Positions 39,881-48,438 of a DNA stretch of 64,000 nt are shown in pieces. Origin of the DNA: CAVZLD01 sp963776055 (GTDB lineage Bacteria; Planctomycetota; Planctomycetia; Pirellulales; Pirellulaceae); contig CAVZLD010000014.1 of assembly GCA_963776055.1 (NCBI GenBank), forward strand, positions 558,001-622,000, in the 5' to 3' direction. The position numbers and the translations under genes were made by a program. Position 1 is the stretch's first letter; each line of letters begins with the position of its first letter. The notes below the pieces were generated by a model. That model did no database searches and was not told the origin of the DNA. It saw nothing but the letters and a program-made list of their open reading frames with translations.

Positions 39881-40657
39881 CTATGCCGCTCGACGTCGAC
39901 GCCACACAAGTAACCCGACCCAACCGGCCAGCAGCAAATGCATCGTCACCGGCTCCGGAACAGGCGTCACCTCGAATCTGCTCGTGCCCGACGCGGAATC
40001 GTTGGCCGACACCGTGAACTGAAACTGGGACTGAATCTCCGTCACGTCACCGGCGATGGTCAGCAGGCTGGTGAACGAATCAGCGGCAATCGAACCCGCA
40101 TCCGACTTACTGAGCGAACCGACCAGATCGGCGAAACCTGTGCCGGCGTTGTAAGTAGCTTGGTACAGTCCGTCGTGGGGTGCAACAACGTTCAGAGACC
40201 CGCCGTTGCCGGGGTACGGGTCACGATCGGTCAGCGTGACGGCCGCCGAGGCGAAGGCGAACGGATTCGTCAAGGCATCGAAGTCCACAACCGCCGACGT
40301 GATGGTAAACGTGGTGTCGAAAGCCCCCGCATTCACGGCGAACTCCAGATCGACGGCGGGATCACCGTTCAGCGTCACCGAAAGATCGGAAAGCTCGGCG
40401 ATGAAATCGCCGGATCCACCTTTCAAGGAAACCGACTCGTCGATCGAAATGACCGCCTGGTTGGAATCCCCATCGGGAGAAGGATCGGGCACCGTCCAAG
40501 ACAACGTCGCATCACCAGCCTGGCTGGTCACATTGACGGTCACAATCGGCCCAATGAATTCGGCTTGCACAGCCGCGGGCAGCACCGTGGCAGCAAGCAA
40601 TAAGAAAAGCACCATCCGCCAGGATGGGCAAGAACAAACCCTGCACGGTCTTTTCAT
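39881..40657 (-). CDS. PEP-CTERM sorting-domain protein, choice-of-anchor type
   Basis: A 258-residue exported protein. The ATG at 40657 has GAGGAGA eight bases upstream and begins a signal peptide (RMVLFLLLAATVLPAAVQA, residues about 14-32). The mature part is beta-rich and hydroxy-residue-rich (TLSWTVPDPSPDGDSNQAVI, FTITSAVVDFDALTNPFAF) without enzyme motifs. The C terminus VTPVPEPVTMHLLLAGWVGL then LVWRRRRAA is a textbook PEP-CTERM signal: PEP, hydrophobic helix, Arg cluster. The longer open frame to 40915 would add an arginine-rich leader and is rejected. A sigma-70-type promoter and an intrinsic terminator frame it, so it is a single-gene transcript. Function unknown. Confidence 0.85.
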   Translation of the reverse strand: MKRPCRVCSCPSWRMVLFLLLAATVLPAAVQAEFIGPIVTVNVTSQAGDATLSWTVPDPSPDGDSNQAVISIDESVSLKGGSGDFIAELSDLSVTLNGDPAVDLEFAVNAGAFDTTFTITSAVVDFDALTNPFAFASAAVTLTDRDPYPGNGGSLNVVAPHDGLYQATYNAGTGFADLVGSLSKSDAGSIAADSFTSLLTIAGDVTEIQSQFQFTVSANDSASGTSRFEVTPVPEPVTMHLLLAGWVGLLVWRRRRAA

Positions 40658-40718
40658 GAGCGGTCTCCTCAAAGGGGGGGGAACATCCGTTTTTCCTCGG
40701 AATCCGGTCCGGTCAGCC

Positions 40719-40746
40719 AGTATCGCCGACCCACACCCATTGTCAA
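40719..40746 (-). promoter_or_regulatory. sigma-70-type promoter for the PEP-CTERM gene
   Basis: Reading the minus strand, TTGACA (a perfect -35) is followed after 16 bases by GATACT, four of six matches to TATAAT. The expected transcription start is near 40710, giving a leader of about 55 bases before the ATG at 40657. Confidence 0.5.
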
Positions 40747-41085
40747 TATCGATCCGTATGTACACCTCCGCAATCGCCCTCCACCGACGAATTCGACACG
40801 GACGGAGTCCGGGCAGCCTGCATGGGCCGGCACAAGAAGGACGCAACTCGTGGCGGTCGCGAGCGATGCGGAGAAGCCGGAGAAAATTCACCCCCATTCT
40901 GCGTCGTGAAATCACCCGCGTGAATCATCCCGCCAAACACGCGTCGCGCACCGCGAGGCAGGAGTCCCCCTCTTGAAGGTGGCCGGAATTCCGCCTACAA
41001 AAACGCGGTCAGACGGCCGATTCTTTTCCACTTGCCATTCCGCCCGCTGCCAAGCAGCGCCTACCTCGAGAAGGAGAAGACCACG
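40747..41085. other. divergent intergenic region
   Basis: About 0.34 kb remain between the PEP-CTERM promoter and the oxidoreductase start. The open frames here are arginine-rich shadows. Apart from the GAGAAGGAGAAG ribosome-binding region just before 41086 I see no recognisable element. Confidence 0.4.
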
Positions 41086-42267
41086 ATGGACAAAATCAAC
41101 GTAGCGATGATCGGACAGGGCTTCATGGGCCGGTCGCATTCGAATGCCTGGGGCCAAGTTGCCAAGTTCTTTGATCCGCCGTTGAAACCGGTCATGCATA
41201 CGGTGTTCGGTCAGCCGGAAGAGAAACCACAGGCGTTTGCGGAAAACTGGGGCTGGCAGAACGCATCGACGAATTGGGAGGAGTTGGTCCGATCTTCCGA
41301 TATCGGGCTCGTCGACATCGTAACCCCTAACTTCATGCACGCTCCTCCCGCCAAGGCTGCCCTGGAAGCCGGCAAGGCCGTCTCCTGCGAAAAGCCGATC
41401 GCGGGGACGCTGAGCGAGGCGCGGGAAATGGCAGAAACCGCGGCCAAGTTGAAAGCCAAAACAGCCGTCTGGTTTGTCTACCGTCGTTGCCCCGCCGTCG
41501 CACTGGCCTACGAGCTAGTGAAAGATGGAGTGATCGGCGACATTCGCCACGTCCGCGCACATTACTTGCAGGATTGGGCCGACGAGTCTGTGCCGCTTGC
41601 CTGGCGTTTCCAGAAAGAACTGTCCGGCTCCGGAGCGCACGGAGACCTGAACGCTCACATCATCGACATGACGCGGTTCGTTACCGGGCAGGAAATCACG
41701 GAGATCTGCGGGGCCATTTCGGAGACGTTCATCAAACAGCGCGCAATGATGTCCGGCGTCTCCGCTGGCGGAATCGCAGCTGGACTGGAAGCGTCGTCTC
41801 AAATGGGTGACGTTACGGTAGATGACACCGTGCTGTTCCTGGCGCGGTTCTCCGGAGGCGCGGTTGCCAGTTTCGAAGCCTGTCGCCAAGCCACCGGCAA
41901 TCAGAATCGCAACGGCTTCGAGATGAACGGCACGAAGGGTTCGCTGAAATTTGACTTCGAGCGAATGAACGAACTCGAATACTACGATGCGACCGCCGCA
42001 CGGCGCGTGCAAGGTTGGACCACAATCATGTGCACGCATGGCGGAGACCATCCTTACGTCGCCAATTGGTGGCCCGATGCGCACCTGATCGGGTACGAGC
42101 ACACGTTTGTCAACGAGGCCTACGATTTCCTTTGTGACATCGCCGGAAAGACTCCCACCGTTCCGATTCCGACCTTTGATGACGCCTATCAAACACAGCG
42201 GGTCCTGGAAGCCTCGATGCTGTCCGCAGAAGAAAAACGCTGGGTTCAAATGGACGACGTCCGCTAG
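41086..42267 (+). CDS. Gfo/Idh/MocA family oxidoreductase
   Basis: A 393-residue NAD(P)-dependent sugar or inositol oxidoreductase. INVAMIGQGFMGRSHSNAWG is the Rossmann motif, VDIVTPNFMHAPPAKAALEA and GKAVSCEKPIAGTLSEAREM give the family's EKP catalytic-Lys motif, and GSGAHGDLNAHIIDMTRFVT has the Gly-Asp-x-x-x-His pair at the active site. The C-terminal alpha/beta domain follows to VLEASMLSAEEKRWVQM. There is no Tat or Sec signal, unlike many planctomycete paralogues, so it is cytoplasmic. GAGAAGGAGAAG precedes the ATG at 41086; the open frame extends upstream without support. It lies just before a sulfatase gene, consistent with breakdown of a sulfated sugar, but this is inference. Confidence 0.9.
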   Translation: MDKINVAMIGQGFMGRSHSNAWGQVAKFFDPPLKPVMHTVFGQPEEKPQAFAENWGWQNASTNWEELVRSSDIGLVDIVTPNFMHAPPAKAALEAGKAVSCEKPIAGTLSEAREMAETAAKLKAKTAVWFVYRRCPAVALAYELVKDGVIGDIRHVRAHYLQDWADESVPLAWRFQKELSGSGAHGDLNAHIIDMTRFVTGQEITEICGAISETFIKQRAMMSGVSAGGIAAGLEASSQMGDVTVDDTVLFLARFSGGAVASFEACRQATGNQNRNGFEMNGTKGSLKFDFERMNELEYYDATAARRVQGWTTIMCTHGGDHPYVANWWPDAHLIGYEHTFVNEAYDFLCDIAGKTPTVPIPTFDDAYQTQRVLEASMLSAEEKRWVQMDDVR

Positions 42268-42288
42268 TGCTTTGGCACGGCGGAGAAT

Positions 42289-42374
42289 GGGGGTGCCACC
42301 GGCTCTGCCCGTGTGGCGTTGGCCAAGACCTGGTGGGCCCGGCACCGACGGCACAGTCAGTGCCACCCACCCCC
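42289..42374. repeat. GGTGCCAC inverted-repeat element
   Basis: GGGGGTGCCACCGGCTCTGC at the left and GTGCCACCCACCCCC at the right form a partly inverted, partly direct repeat with a GC-rich centre. I recognise sequences of this type (GTGCCACCGGCTCTGCC) from other planctomycete intergenic regions. It fills the gap between the oxidoreductase and the sulfatase. Confidence 0.55.
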
Positions 42375-42434
42375 CGAAACGGAGCAGCGACGAGGCATTC
42401 GAGACAACGTTGAGCGAGCGAGAACGAGGTGATT

Positions 42435-43868
42435 ATGCGAACGATGACGCACAGGCTTCTCCGTACGTGGCTCGGTCTGCTCGCCGTAGGAATCATCTCG
42501 TGCGCGGCGCACGGTCCCTCGGTGGTCGTCGCCGCCGATCCGCCGAACGTTCTGTTCGTGGTCTCGGACGATTTGAGTTGTGACCTGGCCTGCTACGGAA
42601 ATTCCATCGTCCGGTCACCCAACATCGATCGGCTTGCCGCACAGGGCGTACGATTTGACCGAGCTTACGTGCAGTACACGGTCTGTAATCCCAGCCGCTC
42701 GTCGTTCTTGACCGGACTGCGACCGGAAACAACTGGTGTGCTGTCGAACAACCTGTACTTTCGACGGAATCTCCCCGATGCGGTGACGCTGCCGCAGCTC
42801 TTTCGCCAAAACGGGTACTACACGGCCAGCCTGGGGAAGATCTTCCACCGCGGACTCTCGCCGGACGAACAGCGGATGGAAATGGACGATCCTCGCTCGT
42901 GGGATCACCGCTTCTACGGAACCGCCTCTTCCCTGGGTAAGACCGGTGTCGGTCGCAATTTGACCGGCGACAAGCTGGCCTGGTGTCGATGGCTCGCCGC
43001 GGAGGGAACCGACGAGGATCAGCACGACGGGCAAGTGGCAGCGGAGGCGATTCGGTTACTGGAGGAGAACCAAGACCGCCCGTTCTTCCTGGCCGTCGGC
43101 TTCTACCGACCCCACGATCCGTTCCACAGCCCCAAGCAGTACTTTGAACCCTATTCGCTCGATACACTGCCGCTGCCGCAATCGCCGGATGATCGGACTC
43201 CCGAGGTCCGATATGCCTTGCCGGGAGGTGGTTTTCAGAAGGCGTTCGACGAATTCACCGACCGGGAACGTCGTGAGTTCCTGCGAGCGTACTTCGCGGG
43301 AGTCTCCTTCGTGGACGCACAAGTCGGACGATTGTTGGAAACGCTGGACCGATTGCAGCTCACGCAACGGACGATCGTTGTCTTCCTGGGCGATCACGGC
43401 TATGAACTGGGCGTTCGCAACTGGTGGAACAAAAACACGCTCTTCGAACGCTCCTGTCGTACTCCGCTGATCATCCACGCGCCGGGCTTCGGCGGGAATG
43501 GACGCGTGAGCCGCAGCTTGGTCGAATTCGTCGACCTCTATCCCACGCTCGCGGATCTGTGCGGCCTGGCAACACCCCCGAATCTGGCCGGTGTCAGTCT
43601 CCGCCGAATCTTGGAAGATCCCGACCAGGCGGTGAAGGACGCCGCGTTCACAACCGTCCAGCGTGGCCCGGTGAATGGCCTGAGTATTCGCACGGATCGT
43701 TTTCGGTTCACGCAGTGGAACCAGGGACAGGAGGGAGTCGAACTCTACGACCACACTCAGGATCCCGGTGAATGGTACAACCTGGCAGAGCATCCCGACT
43801 TCGCAAAGACGGTTGGTGAATTGTCCGCTCGACTCGACCAGTTTCGCGAGACCTTCGTCGACCGTTAA
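42435..43868 (+). CDS. secreted sulfatase, iduronate-2-sulfatase-like
   Basis: The 477-residue protein has a signal peptide (WLGLLAVGIISCAAHG region). NVLFVVSDDLSCDLACYGNS carries the metal-binding Asp pair, TVCNPSRSSFLTGLRPETTG is the sulfatase signature Cys-x-Pro-Ser-Arg, whose Cys84 would be turned into formylglycine, and VVFLGDHGYELGVRNWWNKN holds the second Asp-His metal site. FYRPHDPFHSPKQYFEPY and the C-terminal ELYDHTQDPGEWYNLAEHPD match the iduronate-sulfatase branch (S1_7-like), acting on sulfated polysaccharides outside the cytoplasm. The ATG at 42435 is preferred to GTG 42429 (AGAACGAGG upstream). Formylglycine-generating enzyme must be encoded elsewhere. Confidence 0.92.
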   Translation: MRTMTHRLLRTWLGLLAVGIISCAAHGPSVVVAADPPNVLFVVSDDLSCDLACYGNSIVRSPNIDRLAAQGVRFDRAYVQYTVCNPSRSSFLTGLRPETTGVLSNNLYFRRNLPDAVTLPQLFRQNGYYTASLGKIFHRGLSPDEQRMEMDDPRSWDHRFYGTASSLGKTGVGRNLTGDKLAWCRWLAAEGTDEDQHDGQVAAEAIRLLEENQDRPFFLAVGFYRPHDPFHSPKQYFEPYSLDTLPLPQSPDDRTPEVRYALPGGGFQKAFDEFTDRERREFLRAYFAGVSFVDAQVGRLLETLDRLQLTQRTIVVFLGDHGYELGVRNWWNKNTLFERSCRTPLIIHAPGFGGNGRVSRSLVEFVDLYPTLADLCGLATPPNLAGVSLRRILEDPDQAVKDAAFTTVQRGPVNGLSIRTDRFRFTQWNQGQEGVELYDHTQDPGEWYNLAEHPDFAKTVGELSARLDQFRETFVDR

Positions 43869-44282
43869 CATGCTATCGGATGGGGGAGGACGAACGCGCC
43901 CTGCGCGGTATCAGAACCCGAAACGTCCGTTTTCAATTTGCACATTTGGCCTACATCGCAACCCGAAGCGTCCGTTCTGAACGTGCGCATTCGACGTACA
44001 TCGCAACCCGAAGCGCCAGCGAAGGGGTCGGTTGCGACGACCGCTCAAGATCCCTCGCTGACGCTTCGGGTTACGATGCGATGCGCCATTGCAGCCGAAC
44101 GGGTATTCCGAAACGGCCCAGTGCGCAAGTTCAGAAAAGCGCCAGCGAAGGGGGCCTCGTGAATGCTCATTCGACCGGGGCATACCAAGACAACCCGAGC
44201 GGTACGACCGCGTGCTGGAGGAATCAGAACGAGATTCGAAGGAAATCAGAACAGAATTCGGCAGGGATCGTGGTGTCACGCT
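43869..44282. repeat. repeat-rich spacer with 45-bp units (AACCCGAAGCG family)
   Basis: AACCCGAA starts at 43915, 43960 and 44005, a 45-bp tandem period (units end near CTACATCGC or GTACATCGC). The third copy continues into GCGCCAGCGAAGGGG, and CCCTCGCTGACGCTTCGGGTT near 44052 is its inverted partner; further copies of GCGCCAGCGAAGGGG lie near 44140. Reading frames across it are translated repeat, not genes. Confidence 0.8.
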
Positions 44283-44501
44283 GACACCTTGGCTGACACT
44301 ACCGTTGACACCATCGTTGACACCATCGTTGACACCATCGTTGACACCATCGTTGACACCACGTGCGTTGACACCATCGTTGACACCATCGTTGACACCA
44401 TCGTTGACACCATCGTTGACACCATCGTTGACACCATCGTTGACACCACCGTTGACACCATCGCTGACACCATCGCTGACCCCTTCGCTGGCGCTTCGGG
44501 T
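44283..44501. repeat. 12-bp tandem minisatellite, 17 units
   Basis: The unit GTTGACACCATC repeats from about 44283 to 44489, interrupted once by three extra bases near 44362. The first and last units diverge, and the array runs into CCCTTCGCTGGCGCTTCGGG, a copy of the neighbouring AACCCGAAGCG family. Because 12 is divisible by three, both strands stay open (Thr-Pro-Ser-Leu on plus; Val-Asn-Asp-Gly on minus). Confidence 0.92.
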
Positions 44502-44606
44502 TCGGTTAGGGCTGGACAGGTGATGGTTTGTTGAGCCGCCCGCGATCGATTTTTGAAACCCACTGGTATTGGATTCCTCTGCGTAGAACATCGTAAGGGC
44601 ATTGTC

Positions 44607-47600
44607 ATGCGTCATGAGATATTCCACTCCGTATTCGGTCGGTCGACCTGGATCCTCCCCATCGTTCTTTCGACGCTCGTGGCGACGGCCGCTGCGCAGT
44701 CGGTCCCGTGGGAGCAACAACTGCTGGCAGAGGGATCCGCTGCGCTGTCACGGGCTGCGCGGAATCAGGGAGATGCAACGCGCGGTGCGATCGTCTTTCA
44801 CCGACTGGAGATGACGTGCACAAGATGCCATGTCGTCGACGGGTCCCGACCAGGGCTGGGCCCCGATTTAACGCGACTCGATCCCAAGCCGCAAGATGCG
44901 GAGCTGGTGGAATCAGTCCTCGAACCTTCGCGCGTCGTTCGCACAGGTTATGAATCCGTGACCGTGGTCTCGATCGACGGTCTCCCGACCAGTGGCCTGC
45001 TGGTTCGACGTTCACCGGAAGAGGTTGTTCTGCGCGACCTGAATCAGGATGGCCGCGAATATACGTTTCCTACCGAGGAAATTGATGAGGTAGTGACAGG
45101 CAGCCAGTCGCCAATGCCCAGCGGTTTGATGAACCAATTGAGTAGCCGTCAGGAATTCCTGGACTTGGTGCGTTACCTGATCGAAATCCGCGACGGCGGA
45201 CCTGATCGTGCTCGCGAACTTCGACCGCCCCCGTCGCTGACCGCTCTTCGACTGCCGGATTACGAACGGCATGTCGATCACGCCGGTCTGATTCGCAACC
45301 TGGATGAAGAAGCCTTCGATCGTGGGCGAACGATCTACGAGCGTGTCTGTCAGAACTGTCACGGCACGCCGCAACAACCGGGCTCTCTGCCCACGTCGCT
45401 GCGATTTGCCTCCGACCGATTCAAGCACGGCAGTGATCCGTACACGATGTACCAGACGCTCACCCGCGGCTTTGGGTTGATGGCACCGCAAACCTGGATG
45501 GTCCCGCAGCAGAAGTACGACGTGATTCACTACGTGCGTGAGGCCTATTTGAAGTCGCGGAACCCATCACAGTACGCGGCGGTGGATGAACAATACCTCG
45601 CAAAATTGCCGGTGGGTGATACGCGCGGTCCGGAACCACGGATCGTGGAACCGTGGGTCACGATGAATTACGGCCCGAGCCTGATCAACAGTTACGAGGT
45701 CGGCAAGGACGGTTCGAATTTTGCGCAGAAAGGAATTGCGGTTCGCCTCGACCCCGGACCCGGTGGCATCTCGCGAGGAAATGCGTGGATGGTCTTTGAT
45801 CACGATACGCTACGCTGGGCCGCCGCTTGGACCGGCTCCGGCTTCATCGACTGGAATGGAATCCACTTCAACGGGCGGCACCAGGTCCACCCGCGCGTCA
45901 TCGGCGACGTCCTTGTACAGAATCCAACCGGCCCCGGCTGGGCCCATCCCGAGACCGGATCCTTTGCGGACGACGCACGAGTGCTGGGGCGTGACGGACG
46001 CCGGTACGGGCCGCTTCCACGGAGTTGGGGTCGCTATCGCGGTCTCTACCATTTCGAGGATCAAGTCATCATCGCCTACTCGGTCGCCGATACGAACGTG
46101 CTGGAAATGCCGGGCATGCTGCTGCAAAAACCGAATCTACCGACCAACGGAGCGGCAGACGCGACGAGCGATGACGCTGCTCCGGTCGTTTTCACTCGAA
46201 CGATCAACTTGGGACCGCGGAACACCGATCTGGTAATGCTCGTGGCCAACGATCCGCAACAGCCAATCGATGACGGGGAAGCCGTCACACCGACGGAGCT
46301 CCGGCGACGAACCGTCCTTTCCGGCCCGGTCATTCGGCTGGGTGACGAGCAGCGCCCGGCATCGGTGCATCCGACGCCGACTGAGGAAGAGCACATCGGG
46401 GAGAACCGATCGCTCGCAATCGGCTTGTCCCGGCCGATTCCCGGATCCACCTGGGAACGAGATGGACCCCGACTGTGTCTGCGGATACCGGCCGGTCCCG
46501 AGACGCTGCGTTTTGTGCTGTGGATCGTGGCCGAAGACACACAGTTGCCGCTCGACGAAATCGCCGGCGGAATTCGCTTTTCCGACCCGGCCCCCGACCT
46601 GACCAGTCGAACGCAGGGCGGCGCCCCTCGTTGGGCCGAAAAGCTGGTCACCAAGACCGTCGCCGGCCAGGATTCGGATGCCTTCGTCGTCGATTCGCTG
46701 ACTCACCCCGAAAACAATCCTTGGCTCGCCCAAATGCGGCTGACCGGTCTTGATTTTTTCTCGGATCCGAATCGGGCCGCCGTTTGTGCCTGGGACGGAG
46801 ATGTCTGGATCGTCAGTGGATTGTCACGACACGCTTTAGATACGGACGAGGGTGGCGCCGATGACTCGAGGCAGCTCACTTGGCAGAGAATTGCCAGCGG
46901 ACTCTTCCAGCCGCTCGGCGTCAAGATCGTCGACAACCAGATCTTCGTCACGTGCCGCGACCAACTCGTAATCCTCCGCGATCGCAACGGTGATGGCGAG
47001 ATCGATTTCTACGAATGTTTCAACAGCGACCATCAGGTGACCGAACATTTCCACGAGTTTGCGATGGGACTGCAGGTCGACGCGGATGGCAACTTCTACT
47101 ACGCAAAGTCTGCTAGGCATGCACTGCCCGCCGTTGTGCCCCATCACGGAACATTGCTACGCGTACTTGCTGACGGGTCGCGGACGGAGATCGTCGCCAA
47201 CGGTTTCCGAGCCGCGAATGGTGTTTGCCTGAACCCTGACGGAACGTTTGTCGTCACCGACCAGGAAGGGCACTGGAATCCCAAGAACCGCATCAATTGG
47301 GTCGAGCCCGGCCGATTCTACGGAAACATGTTCGGCTATCACAACGTAACGGACGAAGCGGATGCGGCGATGGAGCAGCCCTTGTGCTGGATCACCAATT
47401 CGTTCGACCGATCCCCGGCGGAGTTGCTCTGGGTTCCGAAAAATGCGTGGGGGCCGCTCCGTGGTTCACTGATCAATCTGTCCTATGGCTACGGCAAAAT
47501 CTACGTCGTACCGTTCGAAGAGCAGCGAGGCCAGAAACAAGGCGGAATGTGCGCGCTGCCGATCGACCCACTACCGACCGGCGTGATGCGCGGACGTTTC

Positions 47601-48035
47601 CATCCGGAAGACCGACAACTGTACGCGTGCGGGATGTTCGCCTGGGCGGGCAATGCCACGCAAGCGGGCGGTCTGTACCGAATTCGCTACACCGGCCAGC
47701 CCGCCAACTTGCCGATCCACTTGCATGCACGTCACGGTCGCTACGCGATCACCTTTACCGAGCCGCTCGATCGCGAGTCGGCGAGTGAACCGGACAACTA
47801 TGCCGTCCGGATCTGGTCCTTGCGCCGCACCGCGAACTACGGATCGGACCATTTTGATGAAGAAAGCCTCACGGTCACTCGCGCCTCCGTTTCCGAAGAC
47901 GGCCGCACCGTCGAGCTGCACATCCCGGATCTCCGACCGACGTGGGGCATGGAAGTGATCTGCCGCTTCCGCACAGCCGATGGCAAACCGGTGCAGCGCG
48001 TGATTCACAGTTCGATTTTCCACCTGGACGACTGA
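44607..48035 (+). CDS. PVC-type haem-binding (CxxCH) dehydrogenase-like protein with DUF6797-like region
   Basis: The 1142-residue exported protein starts at ATG 44607 (TAAGGGC upstream) with a signal peptide (WILPIVLSTLVATAAAQS). Two haem c motifs follow: CTRCH at residues 71-75 and CQNCH at 248-252, the second with DRGRTIYERVCQNCHGTPQQ. The long middle (FDHDTLRWAAAWTGSGFIDW; INLGPRNTDLVMLVANDPQQ) resembles the DUF6797 region, and the last third is a beta-propeller of the membrane-bound dehydrogenase type (FVTCRDQLVILRDRNGDGEI; GFRAANGVCLNPDGTFVVTD). Such proteins are abundant in planctomycetes and are thought to oxidise sugars in the periplasm and pass electrons through the haems. Substrate unknown. 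The gene is intact. Confidence 0.88.
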   Translation: MRHEIFHSVFGRSTWILPIVLSTLVATAAAQSVPWEQQLLAEGSAALSRAARNQGDATRGAIVFHRLEMTCTRCHVVDGSRPGLGPDLTRLDPKPQDAELVESVLEPSRVVRTGYESVTVVSIDGLPTSGLLVRRSPEEVVLRDLNQDGREYTFPTEEIDEVVTGSQSPMPSGLMNQLSSRQEFLDLVRYLIEIRDGGPDRARELRPPPSLTALRLPDYERHVDHAGLIRNLDEEAFDRGRTIYERVCQNCHGTPQQPGSLPTSLRFASDRFKHGSDPYTMYQTLTRGFGLMAPQTWMVPQQKYDVIHYVREAYLKSRNPSQYAAVDEQYLAKLPVGDTRGPEPRIVEPWVTMNYGPSLINSYEVGKDGSNFAQKGIAVRLDPGPGGISRGNAWMVFDHDTLRWAAAWTGSGFIDWNGIHFNGRHQVHPRVIGDVLVQNPTGPGWAHPETGSFADDARVLGRDGRRYGPLPRSWGRYRGLYHFEDQVIIAYSVADTNVLEMPGMLLQKPNLPTNGAADATSDDAAPVVFTRTINLGPRNTDLVMLVANDPQQPIDDGEAVTPTELRRRTVLSGPVIRLGDEQRPASVHPTPTEEEHIGENRSLAIGLSRPIPGSTWERDGPRLCLRIPAGPETLRFVLWIVAEDTQLPLDEIAGGIRFSDPAPDLTSRTQGGAPRWAEKLVTKTVAGQDSDAFVVDSLTHPENNPWLAQMRLTGLDFFSDPNRAAVCAWDGDVWIVSGLSRHALDTDEGGADDSRQLTWQRIASGLFQPLGVKIVDNQIFVTCRDQLVILRDRNGDGEIDFYECFNSDHQVTEHFHEFAMGLQVDADGNFYYAKSARHALPAVVPHHGTLLRVLADGSRTEIVANGFRAANGVCLNPDGTFVVTDQEGHWNPKNRINWVEPGRFYGNMFGYHNVTDEADAAMEQPLCWITNSFDRSPAELLWVPKNAWGPLRGSLINLSYGYGKIYVVPFEEQRGQKQGGMCALPIDPLPTGVMRGRFHPEDRQLYACGMFAWAGNATQAGGLYRIRYTGQPANLPIHLHARHGRYAITFTEPLDRESASEPDNYAVRIWSLRRTANYGSDHFDEESLTVTRASVSEDGRTVELHIPDLRPTWGMEVICRFRTADGKPVQRVIHSSIFHLDD

Positions 48036-48050
48036 AAGTCGTCGCAGCGG

Positions 48051-48142
48051 CTGATAAATGATTCGCGCCGGCGATGTGGGCTGATGAATGATTCGGGCCA
48101 GCGATGTGCGGTTGATGAATGATTGGGGCTAGCGAGGTGCGT
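48051..48142. repeat. 30-bp tandem repeat, three units
   Basis: Units beginning TGATAAATGATTCGCGCC, TGATGAATGATTCGGGCC and TGATGAATGATTGGGGCT start near 48052, 48082 and 48113, and a fourth is truncated at TATGAATGA. They follow 16 bases after the dehydrogenase stop. Confidence 0.85.
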
Positions 48143-48166
48143 ATGAATGACCGGAGGAGGATCTGC

Positions 48167-48267
48167 GTAGGGTGGGCTCAGCTCGCAAGGCGAGCGCAAG
48201 CCCACCATGATGGAAGGCGCAACCCCCCGCGGATTGGTGGGCTTGCGCTTCGCTAAGCCCACCCTAC
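48167..48267. repeat. inverted pair of GGTGGGC hairpin repeats
   Basis: A 40-bp copy (48167-48206, starting GTAGGGTGGGCTCAG) faces a 32-bp copy (48236-48267, ending CTAAGCCCACCCTAC) across 29 bases. The two can form one large stem as well as individual hairpins. The same arrangement recurs at 55001-55085. A degenerate third copy is visible at about 48366-48392, after a CTCCTGCTC-type pyrimidine tract (48285-48340). Confidence 0.88.
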
Positions 48268-48438
48268 ACTGATAAACATCCTGCTCCTCTCCTGCTCGTG
48301 CTTCTCTCCCTCTCCTGCTCCTCCTGCTCCTCCTACTCGACAATCCACCAGCAAGCGGGCCATCGGTGGGCTGGCGGTTCGCTGAGCCCGCTCTTCCGCA
48401 TGTGCCCACACGACAATCGCTGAACTCACCGTCTGACA
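48268..48438. other. pyrimidine-rich spacer
   Basis: Low-complexity CTCCTGCTCCTCCTGCTCC sequence (about 48285-48340) and a degenerate GGTGGGC hairpin fill the remainder of this 0.4-kb non-coding gap. I see no gene. Confidence 0.5.

Noticed and set aside
43911..44720. Open frames through the 12-bp and 45-bp arrays (poly Val-Asn-Asp-Gly or Thr-Pro-Ser-Leu)
   Set aside because: They are open only because both periods are multiples of three; no ribosome site or non-repeat domain supports a protein.
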